Positions 23,915-36,891 of a DNA stretch of 64,000 bases are shown here, piece after piece. Below the pieces are notes generated by a model. The model saw only the letters and a list, made by a program, of their open reading frames with translations. It made no database searches and was not told the origin of the DNA. Both the position numbers and the translations under genes were made by a program. Within the stretch, counting starts at the first letter, position 1; each line of letters begins with the position of its first letter. The DNA comes from Neospora caninum Liverpool. Taxonomy: Eukaryota > Apicomplexa > Conoidasida > Eucoccidiorida > Sarcocystidae. The stretch covers positions 5,232,710 to 5,296,709 of the forward strand of contig NC_018398.1 of assembly GCF_000208865.1 (NCBI RefSeq), in the 5' to 3' direction.

Positions 23915-24883
23915 CTAGGCTCTGTGTATACAGCGTAGGCCAAATACACTCCAAAAGTCTTCAGAGGAGTCGAATTTGTTTTCATTACAAGCATCTTCTC
24001 TCGTGGCGCTCTTTTGCGAGCTGCTTACCCTGAAAGACTTTGTCAATACAGCGTTACTGTCGTCTTCTGGGTTTTGGTTCAAAGGCAGAATAGGGATTTC
24101 AGACAAGCTCTTTGTGCAAGCAAAGTCTCGTGTATTCGATGCTTCCTGTGGGTCAGAAGACAATTCTCTCTCTCCTTCGCGAGTTCCAAAACTGGCCTTT
24201 TGGACGAGGTCTGCTACGAAATTTTTAGCTGCTACAGTCACTGGATCCTCTTCTCGTGCGAGCGACTCTTCTGCGTTGCTGGTGCACGGCTCTGGATTGT
24301 TTGGATGCATGTCTGTTTCCGTGTTTTCAGAACTTGCGGACCCTACATGTGAAGGGGGGTCGGAGTGGTCTTGTCTCGTTCCTTTGTCTGGAGTTTCGGT
24401 TCCTGCAGCTTTCGAAGATTCTTTTGCCGTGTTGGTATGACTCACGTCCACCGTCCCGGTGGACGGGTCACCAGATGCACGGTTTGCTTCCGAGCAAGCT
24501 TCAGTTACTTCTTCTGGCGTAGTCCTGTTAGAACGGTTTTTGTCTCCCGTTTCTACTGGTTTGTCGGGAGTTTTCGATGGTTGCACTGAAACGTGGAGAG
24601 TGTCGGGAGACTCAGGCGCCCCAGCTCGTTGTGGCTGTTTCCGATGGAGAAAAGGCATGCAGCAAACCAGACCACTGAAACGCTTTTTACCACCGGTAGA
24701 AGGCTCGAGAGGATGTGCACGTTCTATGGATTGACGCTGCCCTCTGTCCGGGCTTTCTGCACGGCTATCTCGGTCGTCTTCTTGTGCCTCTTTAGAAAGT
24801 TTGAGCTCGTCAGGGCGTTTGTCACTCTGAGGCGTCCCGTCTTCCGGATGAGGGTTACAGGGGGCCGGATGTGGTGATGACAT
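23915..24883 (-). CDS. Intronless disordered protein with AKAP-like amphipathic helix
   Basis: A single open frame of 322 residues from ATG at 24883 to TAG at 23915. Composition is strongly polar (Asp, Glu, Ser, Pro, Thr), as expected of an intrinsically disordered protein. Two islands stand out. Near residue 66 there is a basic-then-cysteine patch (KKRFSGLVCCMPFLHRK), which could be S-acylated and membrane-tethered. Residues 215-230 (VTVAAKNFVADLVQKA) match, with one Phe substitution, the spacing of hydrophobic positions known for helices that bind the PKA regulatory-subunit dimer. The C-terminus has a second hydrophobic patch (DFWSVFGLRC). No enzyme domain is present, so an adaptor role is inferred only. 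There is no homology I recognise. Length, ATG start and consistent coding composition make a real gene likely. Confidence 0.65.
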   Translation of the reverse strand: MSSPHPAPCNPHPEDGTPQSDKRPDELKLSKEAQEDDRDSRAESPDRGQRQSIERAHPLEPSTGGKKRFSGLVCCMPFLHRKQPQRAGAPESPDTLHVSVQPSKTPDKPVETGDKNRSNRTTPEEVTEACSEANRASGDPSTGTVDVSHTNTAKESSKAAGTETPDKGTRQDHSDPPSHVGSASSENTETDMHPNNPEPCTSNAEESLAREEDPVTVAAKNFVADLVQKASFGTREGERELSSDPQEASNTRDFACTKSLSEIPILPLNQNPEDDSNAVLTKSFRVSSSQKSATREDACNENKFDSSEDFWSVFGLRCIHRA

Positions 24884-26187
24884 TTTGCAGGCAGTATGCT
24901 CCGCAGAACAGGAATGAGCAAGTCACCGGGAGCAGATTAAGTAATGAAAAGCCCAAAAGGGACAAAACTTAAACAGCAAGACCTTCCTGCTCACGAATCT
25001 TCCTTCGCTTTCTCGCAGAATATCGAATAAGAGCATGCAGAGAAAAGAGCAATGACACGCGTTGTAAATCGGTATGTTCCCGGGCTGTATGGATGTCTTT
25101 GTGATTCAGAGCTCGTTTTCCTAGACGTTTTGCTGAACAGGTAGTACAACCTCGTGGTGCAGTTCTCTATCGCGCGGCATCAGCGGAAACTTCGTTTTCT
25201 GTTTCGCTTGGTCGCTTGCTGGGACACAGCCCAGTTTTAACCTTTCTGTGGTTCTCCACAGGAAACAAAAGTGCCAAGGGAATGCCAAAGTCGAACACCA
25301 GCGCCTAATGACCCAGCTGATGCGAGCGCAGTAACAACCGCCGAGTTGTTCAATTCAAAATCGATCTAAAAATACGGTGCTTTCTTTTCCTTTTTTCAAG
25401 ACAGAAGTGCGGCTGCTTCTGCATGTGCGCCGTCTCGGCCCACAGTTCGCAGTCCAGTCGACAATACGTCCATGTGTGCATATGCTTCAAGCTCCGCAAA
25501 ATGCATACACTTGAAGATATGCCTGAATGGTTTTCTGAACGCGGATCTACAGAAGATCGACTAGAGCGTTTCGCATCGAAAAAAACACTTGAACAGTTCG
25601 GAAGCATGGCCACGTTCAGTGTTGACAGTCGAACCACCGAGTGCACTTGCACATAAATGATTTGTGCCGAGGATTCCAGTTTCTGCGGCACGCCTCATTT
25701 AAACTTTGAAGGGCAGCCATACATGTATGTAATAAGACAGAGATAGGTGCTTTATAACGAGTCGAGTCAGAAATAAAGACACTTTAGTGGTCTTTCGTTA
25801 ACCTTGTGTGTCTGTGAATGCTGGCGCAGGAGTGCCACCAACGTTGCTCGTGACTGTGCAGAGCATGCCCACTTTCCCCGCTTCTAACCTGTTCGGCAAA
25901 CTGTCCGTCTGTTATATGTGTGTAACTGGCATGAAGCTTGTTTAGAACACACGTGTCACTCCTATCGCTCCTACTCTATTAAAGAAAACTCGTGTGTACT
26001 ATTTCGACGTTGGCCCTCCTGGCGACCTTGTTGTCGCCGTCAATCCAGATCGCGGATAACCGACTTTTTCTGTGGATGGTCCTCTTCATTTCCCTCTGGC
26101 AGAGAACTGTCTCTCAGATCTTCCCTCCGTTTGTATTTAAAAGGAAAGAAACTCTCTTTCCTTCGACAAGATAAACGCGGAGGCGCC
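24884..26187. other. Intergenic region between divergent genes
   Basis: About 1.3 kb between two divergently oriented starts (24883 minus, 26188 plus), so it should contain both promoters. An open frame at 25423-25656 (plus, 77 residues, containing LEDMPEWFSERG) was noticed but has no further support. No repeat of note. Confidence 0.4.
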
Positions 26188-29100
26188 ATGGCAAGTGGAG
26201 TCGAATTCGAAGAGGTCTCGATAGCCGACAAGGAGGTCGAAGAGCGGCGTCGCTCACTCCTCGATGTCCTGCAGAATTCCCTACGAGGGACAGTGAGCCT
26301 ACAGTCCTTGAGGGGCAGACTCTTCCTTCATGAAACACAAGTATCTTCTTTCAGTTCGGACACTGGGGGAAAAAACAGAGGGAAGACACGAAGGACGCAG
26401 ACCCGACTCAGGGACAGGCATCACTTGGATAGAGTACCACAGACGCGAATTCTCCTCACAACTACCGATAGATGGTCTTAGTTGCGGATGGTTCTGTATT
26501 CTGTGCTACGTGTCTTCCGAGTTTGATTGTGCATCTGGTAATGAGGGTGAACGGAGGCCTGTTTACTCTGCAAAAATACTCTTTAGGCTGTGTTTCCCGT
26601 CTGTGAATTGCCGTGTCAGTCCATTTTTTCGCGCCTTCTCCTTCTGCTCACTCTCCCAAAGGGAGAACTGGACCGTCAAGACATCGAAAGTGAGCAAATC
26701 GTGCAGAGAAAAGAAAGAAGGAGATGTGTCAAGCTGACTGCTTTCCTGAGTGATGAACACCACAACGCCCACCGACTCGGGTTGTGGCGTGTTAAAAAAG
26801 GAATACAGAGGAAACGTGGCCGCCAGCTGCACCAGTAAAAGGGCAGTAGGGCATAGCAGCGTTGATTCCGTCGTAAGACCAAAAACGCACACTCAATTTT
26901 CTCGAGAAACGTATCGGGGTAGTGAAACCCGAAGCAGGGTGTTCAGGGGGGTGGAAAATCGAGGTGTCTCACAAGATGATGGCTGCGGGCAAGAAAGACT
27001 ACCCCCTGAGTTTTCAGCTGTCTGCTCTGACTGACCTGCGTCGACACGTCGTCGCCTGGAATGCGATACGTAGGGGTCACCGACTGGCTATTCATTGTGA
27101 TCTTTTGGGGGGTTAAGAAGAGGTGGCTTTGCCGTGTTCAGTGATTCGCAGGCGTCCTGCATCCTTGGCAGATGAGTGCGGATGAAGACGACCACTTGAC
27201 GGGATACACCATTTTCATGGGAGAGTTCGCGATCCTGTTCTTTGAGGCACGTCAGTAACACATACCTATCAGGAGGCTAACGCGTGGTGTGGGCAAGTCG
27301 TTTCTGGCTAGTGCAGGAACCACGGAGCCAGCTGAGAAAGGAACAGAAGTCCTTCCATTTCTGGGCAGGCACTCGAATATAGAAAAACGAAACCTTTCTC
27401 TTTCTCCTCGACAGAAGCAAAAATGGGGAGCTTACAAACCGGTGTCTAACTGCATGTCTAGGTTTGGATCCTGTATTTGAGCACACGAAAACGTGTATAA
27501 CTGCGTATTTACATGCATGCAGCTGTATTCTGATATAACTCCCAGGGAGAATGGTTGCGTGCGACAAAGTAGTCACCTGCTTCGCTACTCCAGTCCATGC
27601 ACTCCAAAAGGACAGAGAGCGATAGATGCGCGGCAATGTGGGAGCGATTGGCATTATTTTAGCGGAGGGTGCCTTTCCCCCCACTATCAGCAGAAATCAG
27701 CTAGAAATTATTTCCGCAGCCGTTCAGCTTACTTGTGTTTGCATGTTTCTTAAGGGCGCAACGAGTTCCCTATTTGAAGCCATAGAACGACTTTCTTTCC
27801 TCCGTGGATCAGATTCGAAGGTTAGCTCTTTCTGCTACCCTCCTGCGAAGAGGGAATACAGACTCTTGCTACCTCTCACCTCGCCAGGCGTCAGCTAGTG
27901 AACAACATCCAAATGAGAGCACACTCAATATGGATTGTGAGCTTAGAGTTATCTTTCATCTCTAAAAAAAAGTACGCGTCTCTCTCTTATCGTTACGCCA
28001 CTCCTGAAGGGAAACTGTACAGGGGGTTTTAGCTGCAGAGAGGGTCAACTACTTTGTGTGCCGTCGTTTGCCTTTCCCTTTTCTCCTGTTGTTCAATAGC
28101 ATATTCGATTGTTTTCCGGCTTCGTCACACTTCTCATAGTCGACTCGGGTTACGCCTCTACTGCTGAGAGCGTATGGTAGTGCCGAATTTACCGCAAGAG
28201 GGGGGGGCTGCTCAATCCCGCTCCTCGGAGTAAGCACTAAGTGCTTTCTCCTGTTTTAGTGATTCAAGAACTCTGCATAGCTGTAGCTCAAACACTTTCC
28301 TAGATGAGACAGTGCCTGTCCTATCGTCGGCCATTGAGAGCTGAATTTCTGCGGAAGATTATTCTCGATCACGCGTAATCCCTCAACATTTTTCCATGAA
28401 CATGTGGGTCTATGTCGAAGCTGTCGCTCCATCCGACATGAGGGCCGACAGTGTGTTTCCTGCCGGTGACCTCGAAACGTGTTGTATGTTATATCTTTCA
28501 TCGAATCTGGAACGAATTCTTGCACAGACTAAAGCACGGGACACATTCAAACCTCTACCGGCTTCCGTGGGCCATGAACAAGTAGCATACACAACTCGAC
28601 ATTTCCTGTGTCATGCTTCATGTCTCATCCTTGCAAAGAAACAGGCCCTGCCTCGGATTCGCATTCTTTACTTCACTGAACTGGTCAGTCCGACTGTTTC
28701 AGACAAACTCGCAAGTTCTGGACAGGAATTTTATGTGAAAGACGGTGCATAACTTCGGGAGTGGAACTTTGCTACCGAGCCTTTCAGGTAGCTGATAGGC
28801 TGGTCACGTCGTAGTGGCCAAGGGAATCACTCATACTAGTCGGGTCCTGTCCTCGTGAATTTGGTCCAGAAAACTACCTCGTCTTCCGGGGAAAAGTCTT
28901 CTTGAAGTCATGCAGAACGGGTTACACCCGTGGGGTAAAAAATTAGGAATCCCCTCGTTCCGCTACATTGTGGACTTCGAAGGGAAAAACACATCCTTTT
29001 CGCTCTCCGTGACATCAGTATCTGTTTATCTTTTGTGCATAAGTTGGCTGGCTCATGGCCGTTAAACTCTGCTTCTTCTGTAACAAACAAATGTTTGCAG

Positions 29101-30139
29101 CACGGGTACAGGCTGTTGCCTTACCTGATCACAGCACAGCTTCCAGCTGTACCGGACACAAAGACAGAAGATGATTCAGAGGACGAGACCGAGATTACTG
29201 AAGACATTATCCTAGAACATGTGAGCCGAAACGGGCCTTGCCGTTTGTCCAAGAATGCTGATTCCCCACACGAGAACTACAAGGCATGACTCATGTCCCG
29301 CTTCGAGTAGGTGCCGTGTCTCTACTGTAGGTGTTCAAAATCTACCAAGGTATGACCTTGCTCTCTCATCGCCTGACCACTGACAACTTCAATATGCCGG
29401 TGAGTGCATTATATGTGCTCATGATAGCAGCAGGATTTATGCCTTCCCTCGCCAGAGAGATGAAACTACACCCCACGGGAGACAGGCAGGAGCGCTGTTT
29501 TCCTTTCACACCCTTGCTGCACTTTCTTCCACGGTAGAGGTTGGCAATCGAAGAGAAGACAGAGGCGTTTGCTGACGTCTCTGGAAGGACACTCTAAAAC
29601 TTTTGGAGGCTGCATCTCAAGAGATGGACTTTACTATCCTTTCCCAGTTCCTGCACCAAGAGTGACGGGGGCTGAATGCGGTGTTCCTTTTCGCTCAGGA
29701 GGGTCCCGCCGCGTATTTGCAGTCAGATGAAAACCGAAAGCTACTGCCTTCTATCAACTCTTTGCGTCTTCTCGACAGTTCGCCTGTTGCAGCGAGCCTC
29801 ACGTGGACGGAATCAGGTAACGCGCCGAGAATGCACATCTGGCGAAAGGCCGTACGCTGACTCAGTGGCCTTCAGACACAGCGTCGTGGTGTGGGAGATC
29901 AGTTCCTTCCGCACTCGGGCGTTTTTTTGGCGACAGAGGCCGCACCCTCACCTTCTGATCCTTTTCAGCCTCCTATGAAGCTTCCGATAGGCTGTTTTTC
30001 CCCAGGCAGGCGTCTGAAGAGTGCCCGTTTTGAGGGCGCTAACACTGGGCGTGTTGTGGATGGCTCTATGTCTCCAGAGTTCCAGAGCTTTTTCACGGGC
30101 AAGTTTGACATCCGGCTTCACTCAGAGCCTCTACTGTGA
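26188..30139 (+). CDS. Unrecognised multi-exon protein, about 356 residues
   Basis: Exons: 26188-26340, 26662-26689, 26947-27069, 27152-27250, 27663-27820, then 29101-29220, 29331-29399, 29699-29816, 29937-30139. Every junction keeps phase, giving 356 residues ending SEPLL. The second exon is only 28 nt. The 27821-29100 interval may hide one more in-phase exon, because the GTTAGC donor at 27821 is weak. The middle of the protein is hydrophobic and helix-prone (GYTIFMGEFAILFFEA; NQLEIISAAVQLTCVC) but has no clear transmembrane or signal pattern. An acidic loop (TEDDSEDETEITED) precedes a helical stretch (VFKIYQGMTLLSHRL). The C-terminus is Pro/Ser-rich. I do not recognise the family. The regular splicing and well-ordered sequence suggest a conserved eukaryotic protein rather than a lineage-specific disordered one. 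Confidence 0.6.
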
Positions 30140-31356
30140 ACGAAGAGCCCCGACGTGGTCGGTCAGAGATTTAAGAAGCTTCGGAGCAGGTCGCTGATCC
30201 ACGAGAGTTTCCTGAACCAGGGAATCCCAGTATCTTGATATAAAGCGGTTTGAGTTCCCACAAGTGACAAAAGTTTGCGGACACTGGCTGTGCGTACTTT
30301 TACTCACAGTGGTCTCGACTTTCGTTGCAGTTTTCTCTGTCCTCCAAGGAAGTGTACGGCTCAACGCCGTCCCCGACTACGTAAATCAATGCGTGCCTGC
30401 GTTTTCCTTTTCACACCTCTCCAAGAGGATGCTCAGAGCCGTGGTAAGCTCTCTAGTGCATTCGAGGACAATATAGATCTCTCCCTTCGCCCGCTGATAC
30501 CCGGCCAGGACCCCGGTCGTGGGCCGGCAGGAAATCTCAAGCATGGTTAGAGAACCTGCCAGAACTCCATGCTGTCGGAGAGGCAGTCAGTCCGAACCAA
30601 CTGCTTTGTTTACCGCGGAAACATTCACGGTCCATTCACAGAACACCGCTACGGACTGCGGTCCTTCTCTCGATATTTGCATTGGAGTGGCAGATTTGTT
30701 GTCTGAGGTGATTGCGTGTATACCGTGGCACATGGTTTGCTCTACACAACTCGCCTGACACACGACTCCACCTTTCATCGCCTATCGGTTTTTTGAGCTT
30801 GTCGAAGCAATGGTATCTATGGTACCACTAAAAAGCGAAGTAACCATGAGCCAGTCGGCAGACCGGCCGACGAAGCAGTCTGAAAAGAGGAAAGGCGCTG
30901 CCTGGGGGCGTATCTCTGTGCACATTCTTTTATGTCTTCCCGCGCGGAGTGTCCCCGTCTCAGTGTCGCGTGGGCCTGCCGGATTGATGCATTTTGTCTG
31001 GGCGGGGATCATCGATTGTCTCGGATGATTCGAAGAAAGCATTCGTGGTCCGATGTGGTTTTGCCAAGCAAAATGCACCAACCCGGGTGGGGCTGATTCG
31101 ACCAAGGAGCTAGCCACCTTTGCGACGGTTGCTGGCCACGGGGGACACGCATTTGTCTTCAGTATGCCGACACGTTCATGTGCAACTTCTCATTCTGCGG
31201 TACGGCCTGCTGCGACGGGGGACCTGTGGGTGATGTGCACATGTGCAGGGTGGTGGTTCACTAGAATCATATTCTAGTTTTCGAACTCATTGACGCGTTC
31301 TTTTCCCCTCATCTCTCCAGTCGTTTACGCTGCATTTTCCGGTCGTTTTTTACAAA
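30140..31356. other. Intergenic region upstream of histone H2B
   Basis: About 1.2 kb between same-strand genes. Small ORFs on both strands look accidental. The last roughly 50 bases before the H2B start are pyrimidine-rich (TTTTCCCCTCATCTCTCCAG near 31301-31320), as in a 5' UTR or possible leader-intron acceptor. No motif was identified with confidence. Confidence 0.4.
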
Positions 31357-31707
31357 ATGGTGGCCAAGAAGTCCGCGAAATCTGCCAAGCCCAAGGCTTC
31401 CGGCAAGTCTGGCAAGGGCAAGAAGAAGAGAGCTGAGTCCTACAGCTCTTACATCTTCAAAGTTCTGAAGCAGGTGCACCCGGAGACAGGCATCAGCAAG
31501 AAGTCCATGATGATCATGACTTCTTTCATTGCAGATACCTTCGACAAGATCGCCTCTGAGGCAGGCAAGCTCTGCAAGTACAACAAGAAGGACACCCTGT
31601 CCTCCCGGGAAATCCAAACCGCCGTTCGTCTGGTCCTCCCCGGCGAACTCGCGAAGCACGCTGTTTCCGAGGGAACGAAGGCCGTCACCAAATACACCGG
31701 CAAATAA
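31357..31707 (+). CDS. H2B: Histone H2B (canonical type)
   Basis: An intronless frame of 116 residues. It begins with a Lys/Ala/Ser-rich tail and continues into the H2B fold: [20 protein letters not shown] (first helix), [20 protein letters not shown] (second), then [20 protein letters not shown] and the C-terminal [12 protein letters not shown]. Residue order and length match eukaryotic H2B. Compared with the apicomplexan variant H2B.Z, the tail and the SSYIFKV helix look like the canonical replication-type H2Ba, which I infer from memory of the family rather than an alignment. It pairs with H2A in the nucleosome. It stands alone here with no H2A or H4 gene beside it. The A/G-poor leader and AAAATGG start context fit a highly expressed gene. 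Confidence 0.97.
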   Translation: MVAKKSAKSAKPKASGKSGKGKKKRAESYSSYIFKVLKQVHPETGISKKSMMIMTSFIADTFDKIASEAGKLCKYNKKDTLSSREIQTAVRLVLPGELAKHAVSEGTKAVTKYTGK

Positions 31708-32995
31708 ATGAACGTATTGGAGAAGAGGCGTTTGCTTCTCGGGTTTAACCGTCAGAAGCTTCGGCAGTTTTGCAGTGGAGACTTGATTTCACGGGTATTA
31801 AATACATCGGTAAACTTCCGTCGTACCTCTTTTTTAGGCTTCACTAGAAGCCACCATCTCGCAACCAGGGACTAGAATCCGTGCCAAGTTGACACAGTTC
31901 CCCCTGCCCTCTGCGTTAAAATACCAGGAGGCAGTGGCATGAGGGTCCGGTGAAAATTTGACCACGGAAACGGGTTTCTGGCTTTCACACACCATGCAAC
32001 CCTACGGGTGTTTACCCAGGAAACAAACCGAAAGTCTCTTCTGTTCCACTGAAAATACCATGCGGATCACTCCACTTTTTACATTGCATGGCAGTAAGCG
32101 GGGAAAGAGACCCACATAGTGCTTTGTAGGCGTGCGAAGGAATGCGACGGACTTTCGGCGAAAAACTTCATCGCAATGCCTGTTCTGACCTGAATGGTGT
32201 CATTCTAAACTCCGGATAGTGTGCTGAGAGCTACCATTCTCGTGTCAGCATTGCGTAATCTCAATGTTTTTCCCCACAAGTGACCTTTCTGACAATGCCG
32301 ACGACTTGGTTCCCCTGTGTAAGGTAGTACCGCTCCACACCCCGATTCGCGCCAGTGGAGGGAGGCCAGCAGTTACCAGTAGTTTCGGCAAACGAATGTT
32401 CACTTGCGTGTATACTCAATGTGCGTTGCCGTGTCGTAGAATCACAAAGCATCGTAATCGTAATACCCCTACTGATAGCCAGGCGAGCGCGCTAATCCAT
32501 TGTGCTGGCTGAAACGGCACCTAACACAGCGGTCCGTTGGGTCGTCAATACTGCAATCTCTCAAGAACGGCGTCACTGGGGCAGAGGGGCGTAGCAAAAT
32601 TTCACTTAAGCAGATGGACTTTCCTTTCTCTGTGTACATCTTACCGCGCCTCTGTGAGAGAAGAGCTAGAAAATTTATGTTTGTCTTTCTATCACGTTTG
32701 CTGAAGGAGTCTTCCAGCGACTTTCAAAGAGCCGGCAGGCTACTGCCGCGTCGCATGCCCAGACCTGTTGGATCTGAACGTGCATGTCTTCCCATACATA
32801 GATTCACTGATCAGACGAGACATAGGCTTCTCTCAACACGTTTGAGACCCCTTGAAACGGTGGAGTGAGAATGGCAAAACTTTTCGAGCACTCTCCCACA
32901 ACGGATACAAAACACTACGCCGGGTGTCTAGGCACTTGGAAAGAGGTATGACCGGTATGCTTGAGGTTAAAAAAATTGACGAAGCCATCGCGATT
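31708..32995. other. Intergenic region between convergent H2B and TyrRS genes
   Basis: About 1.3 kb containing the 3' ends of both genes. No ORF looks coding. I did not find a convincing histone-type stem-loop after the H2B stop, so polyadenylation is presumed. Confidence 0.45.
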
Positions 32996-35900
32996 TTATT
33001 TCGTCACTTTGTAGGCTTTGATTTGTTGCAGCAGTTGCTTTGCGTGTTCGTTTTCAGTAAAGTGCTTGCGAACAGGCTCCAGTCGTCGATTGAGCTCACG
33101 CGCCAGACTTTCCTTCAGATCTCCTGGATGGAGCTCCCCGTGTATATACGCATTTCTGAATTCGTCAACCGTGGCGTACGTCACATTGCCCCCATTCGCT
33201 TCAGATCGTTTCACTGCGAACTCTCCGAAGGCAGGGAAAATCAGCTTCTCCACATAAACTGCACAGGGGTTTCCGTCAATGACACCCGGAGGACAGAATG
33301 CCTTCTTGATTTTTCGATTCACTTCCTGAAGGGAAGAAAGCGAGAAAGGACAGAGACCCGGCAAATCCCGAGGCACGAAGGGTTGTGAAAGTGTACGCGC
33401 CCAATCGAAAACGGAGCAGGCAACCCTGAACAGTCCAACAAGACGCTTGCCCCGGCACGCCCCTTTCCCCACTCGATGTTCTTAACTCGCTTAAATATAT
33501 ATACAGATAGAAATATAGGTACACACGAATATCCCCATACCTATATATATATATATATATATATATATGGATATGGATACCGCTGCCATACCCATCGCCT
33601 AACAGCCGGGCGATGCGTATACCCTCTCCTAGGGAGCCCAGCGAGACAACCACACGCATTCTCGGATGCCCCTGCGTTCTATAGTCATGAGGCGCTCAGC
33701 AAAAAAATGCACCGTTGAGGGGGGATAAAAACAACGCAGATTCCCTTCTGGGACAACGGCGACCTCACTGTCGCATATACCAACTCCTCCTTTGGGGCTG
33801 CTCGTCGATCGCCCAATCTCCCAGTCCTCCCGCCGTCTCACAGTTTCCCCTCTATCCCGTTGCATTTTGCCTTACCACTTCCGAATCCTCCATGAAGATA
33901 GCCGAGTCGGGATTGGATTTGCTCATTTTCTCCTGGCCCTCCAGGAGACCGGGAAGCATCTGGTGGGACAGAATGATGGGCTTCAGTTTCCTCTTAATTT
34001 CGTCGCAGTACTCGCGAGCGAGCATGTTCACTTTCCGTTGGTCCATGCCGAGCTGGCAGATATCCGCTCCCAGGTAGAAAATATCCGCGCACTGGAGACA
34101 AGAAAGAACGGGTATCCTCGCGGCGCACATGACCGAAGTGGTGGGGAAACAGACTTACACCGAACAGAGCGAAACAGCCGAACTTTACGCGGGCGAGGCA
34201 CGGACGTCGCTCGACACGTAGCGTCAGTCTTGCTCACCTCTCCAGACACTTTCTTCGCAAGCAATACATATATATATATATATATATATATACGTTGACG
34301 CGTACACAAATGCACATATATATATATATATATATATATGCATACGTGTCTATATGGGTAGGCAAGTGGGTGTTTGAATCCTGAGCCCAAATGACCCGTC
34401 AGAATCGCATGCACTTCTTGTAGGCGGGGGATCCTTCTTTTTGCGAACAACCGTGTTCTGAGGTATGCTGACAACATGAGTTGGACTCTGTGCTGTTCTC
34501 TGCCTCTGAGGGGCGGCCTTTTGCAAGCCAAAAGTCGAGCTCGCGCGGGGCACAAACATTCTTCGACAGAGACGAAACGCAGCGACAACAGGCTGTACAC
34601 ACCTGCATGCAAGGATACATGATTTGTGCGGCGGGCTGTTCGTCTCCTTCTTGGCGACCCATGATCTGAGAGCAGCGCTTGATCCTGAAAACGGGGAGGA
34701 ACAAGACCTTTCGTCGACGTTTTGGTTCGCTTTATGACCCACCATGAAGGCCGGCGGCTTCTCCCTTTTGGAATTGAGTTCCGTAGAAAAATCCGAAAGA
34801 CAGAGGCCCCGAAGAACACTCGTGGAGACACATCTCTGAACTATCTGGAAGTCGCTACCTCTGCATCTTGCACTACTACGGACAGTCTGCCTTTCCGCGC
34901 CCTCAGCCATTGATTCCCGGTTGGGAAATACCCGCCAACCCAGATGTTTGAAACGGAGAATCTCCCCGCAGCCACTGTCCAGTTCGTACCACGCGTCAAA
35001 CATGGGGAAATGGGAAACGTTTGCGCACTCGACTTCCGCCCTCTTCAGCCTTCGCGAACGCAGCTTTTTTTGCCGCGACGTCAATAGCCTGCGACTGCCT
35101 GGAATCTTCCAGGAGCGCTAGCTACAGTGGGATGTCTAGATTCCACACCTCTTCCCTAGTCTCCTTTAACTGGGCCATCGAGTTCAACATACAGCCTGTC
35201 CCCATACGTATCCACATATATATATATATATATATATATATACTCATAGATATGTAGATGGATACATCTGCTTGCACGCAGATGCCAGCATTCTGTCTTG
35301 CACGAGGGCGCTAGAGTTGTTTGCATGCTTTTGCTTTAGATCTTGCTGCGAGCGAGCGATCCTGCTCCAACACTTCATTCACCGCATAAATTCGGTCTCT
35401 TTGTTGGCCACCTGTGTTTCTCTCCGACCGGTTTTTCAGGGCTGTTTCTCACCTCGTGATTGTGAACGATCTAGCAATTTGCATGACCTGGACCCAGTAC
35501 TGGTCAGAGTTTCTGTTGATCTCTTCACTCGCCCAGAGGAACCGCACATTTTGCATGTCCATGCCTGCGGCTTTCCACACCTCAATGAAGTATTCGCCGA
35601 CTTTTTGGATCTGGAGAAAAAATGCAGCGCACGTTCTCTCCCCCTTTTTTCGCTGGGTCTGGAAAACACACCACTGTCGTCTCCGTCTTCGAGGCTCCAG
35701 GGGCCTAGAAGAGAGGCACGGTCAAGCTCTAACCGAACGGTTTAACCCCAGGCACAGAGATTGACGCCTCTTCCTCTCTCCGGCTATAATCCTCACTACG
35801 CTTCCCCTCTTTCACCGCTGTCACTATTCTTCCTCTCCCTCTTCGTGTTTGCTCTTTCTGCTCTGCAGGCAGAACAGCCAGAGAGCGCACGGCTCTCCTC

Positions 35901-36857
35901 GAAAACTGAATGTGCACCGTGAGAACGAATATCCCGTTGCCGACTCTCTCCACTATCGCTAATTCAAGTAGAAGCCGCGCAAACGGTCCCCCCCCCCCCC
36001 CCCACCTTCTTCAAATCGCCGTTCATTTTGTTGTTGAGCATCGCGAACCAGTCGGCGACCCAGAAGACAAAGACGCAGCCTGCCTTGGTCAGCTTGTTGA
36101 CGTTCGTGACCTTCAGCAGACCCTGGGCGACGTGCATGCGCCCGCTGGGTTCGAAACCGTCGTAGCAGAGAGGGAAAGGCTTCTTTTCGAGGAGCGATCG
36201 GAGCTCCTGGAAGACAGGGAAAAAGCGAGAGGAGCGATTAGAGCGAGAAGGAAGCGCCATCTGCGACGGCACCGCTTCTTTAGACCCGAGGGAGCGCAAA
36301 GGCGGGACAGAGACTCGCGAAAAGCACAAAAAGGGACAGTTCAAGACGCACGAAAGAGAAGAGAGGGAACGGCACACGGCGGAGCGAAGCGACGCGAAAG
36401 GAAATACGTCGAGAGGAGCGGAAACGAGAGAAACGGGGAGAGGAAGGAGAAAGAACACAGAGAAAGAACGATCAGAGGAGAGAAAACGTGAAAAGGAGCA
36501 GAAGACTGGGGCGAGAAAGCACTTGACTAAAGAGTAAAACAAGGGAAAAGATGGGAAGAAAACATTTCAAGAGACGAAAACGGGAGAACACGGGGAGAGA
36601 ATGCACCTCTGCAAGATGCGGAACCTTCAGAGAGAGAGAGTCCACACGTGCCACGACAGAAATACTCGAGGGCGACAAACACGGCAAAAATTGAAGAACA
36701 GTGGAGCCAAAAATGGAAGAAAAGACGAGAACACATGCGCAGAGCGCCTTGCAAGCACCGACAGCGATCATCGGGGAAACTCTGAAGCGAAATGGATTTC
36801 CTCCGCGTATACGTGGCACTGCTGCAACCTATCGACCCGTCTCTCCCTACAAACATT

Positions 36858-36891
<34 letters not shown>

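Noticed and set aside
34350..35084. Minus-strand ORF of 244 residues overlapping the TyrRS gene
   Set aside because: It runs in another frame across TyrRS intron 4 and exon 5. The catalytic-domain sequence is only readable in the spliced frame.
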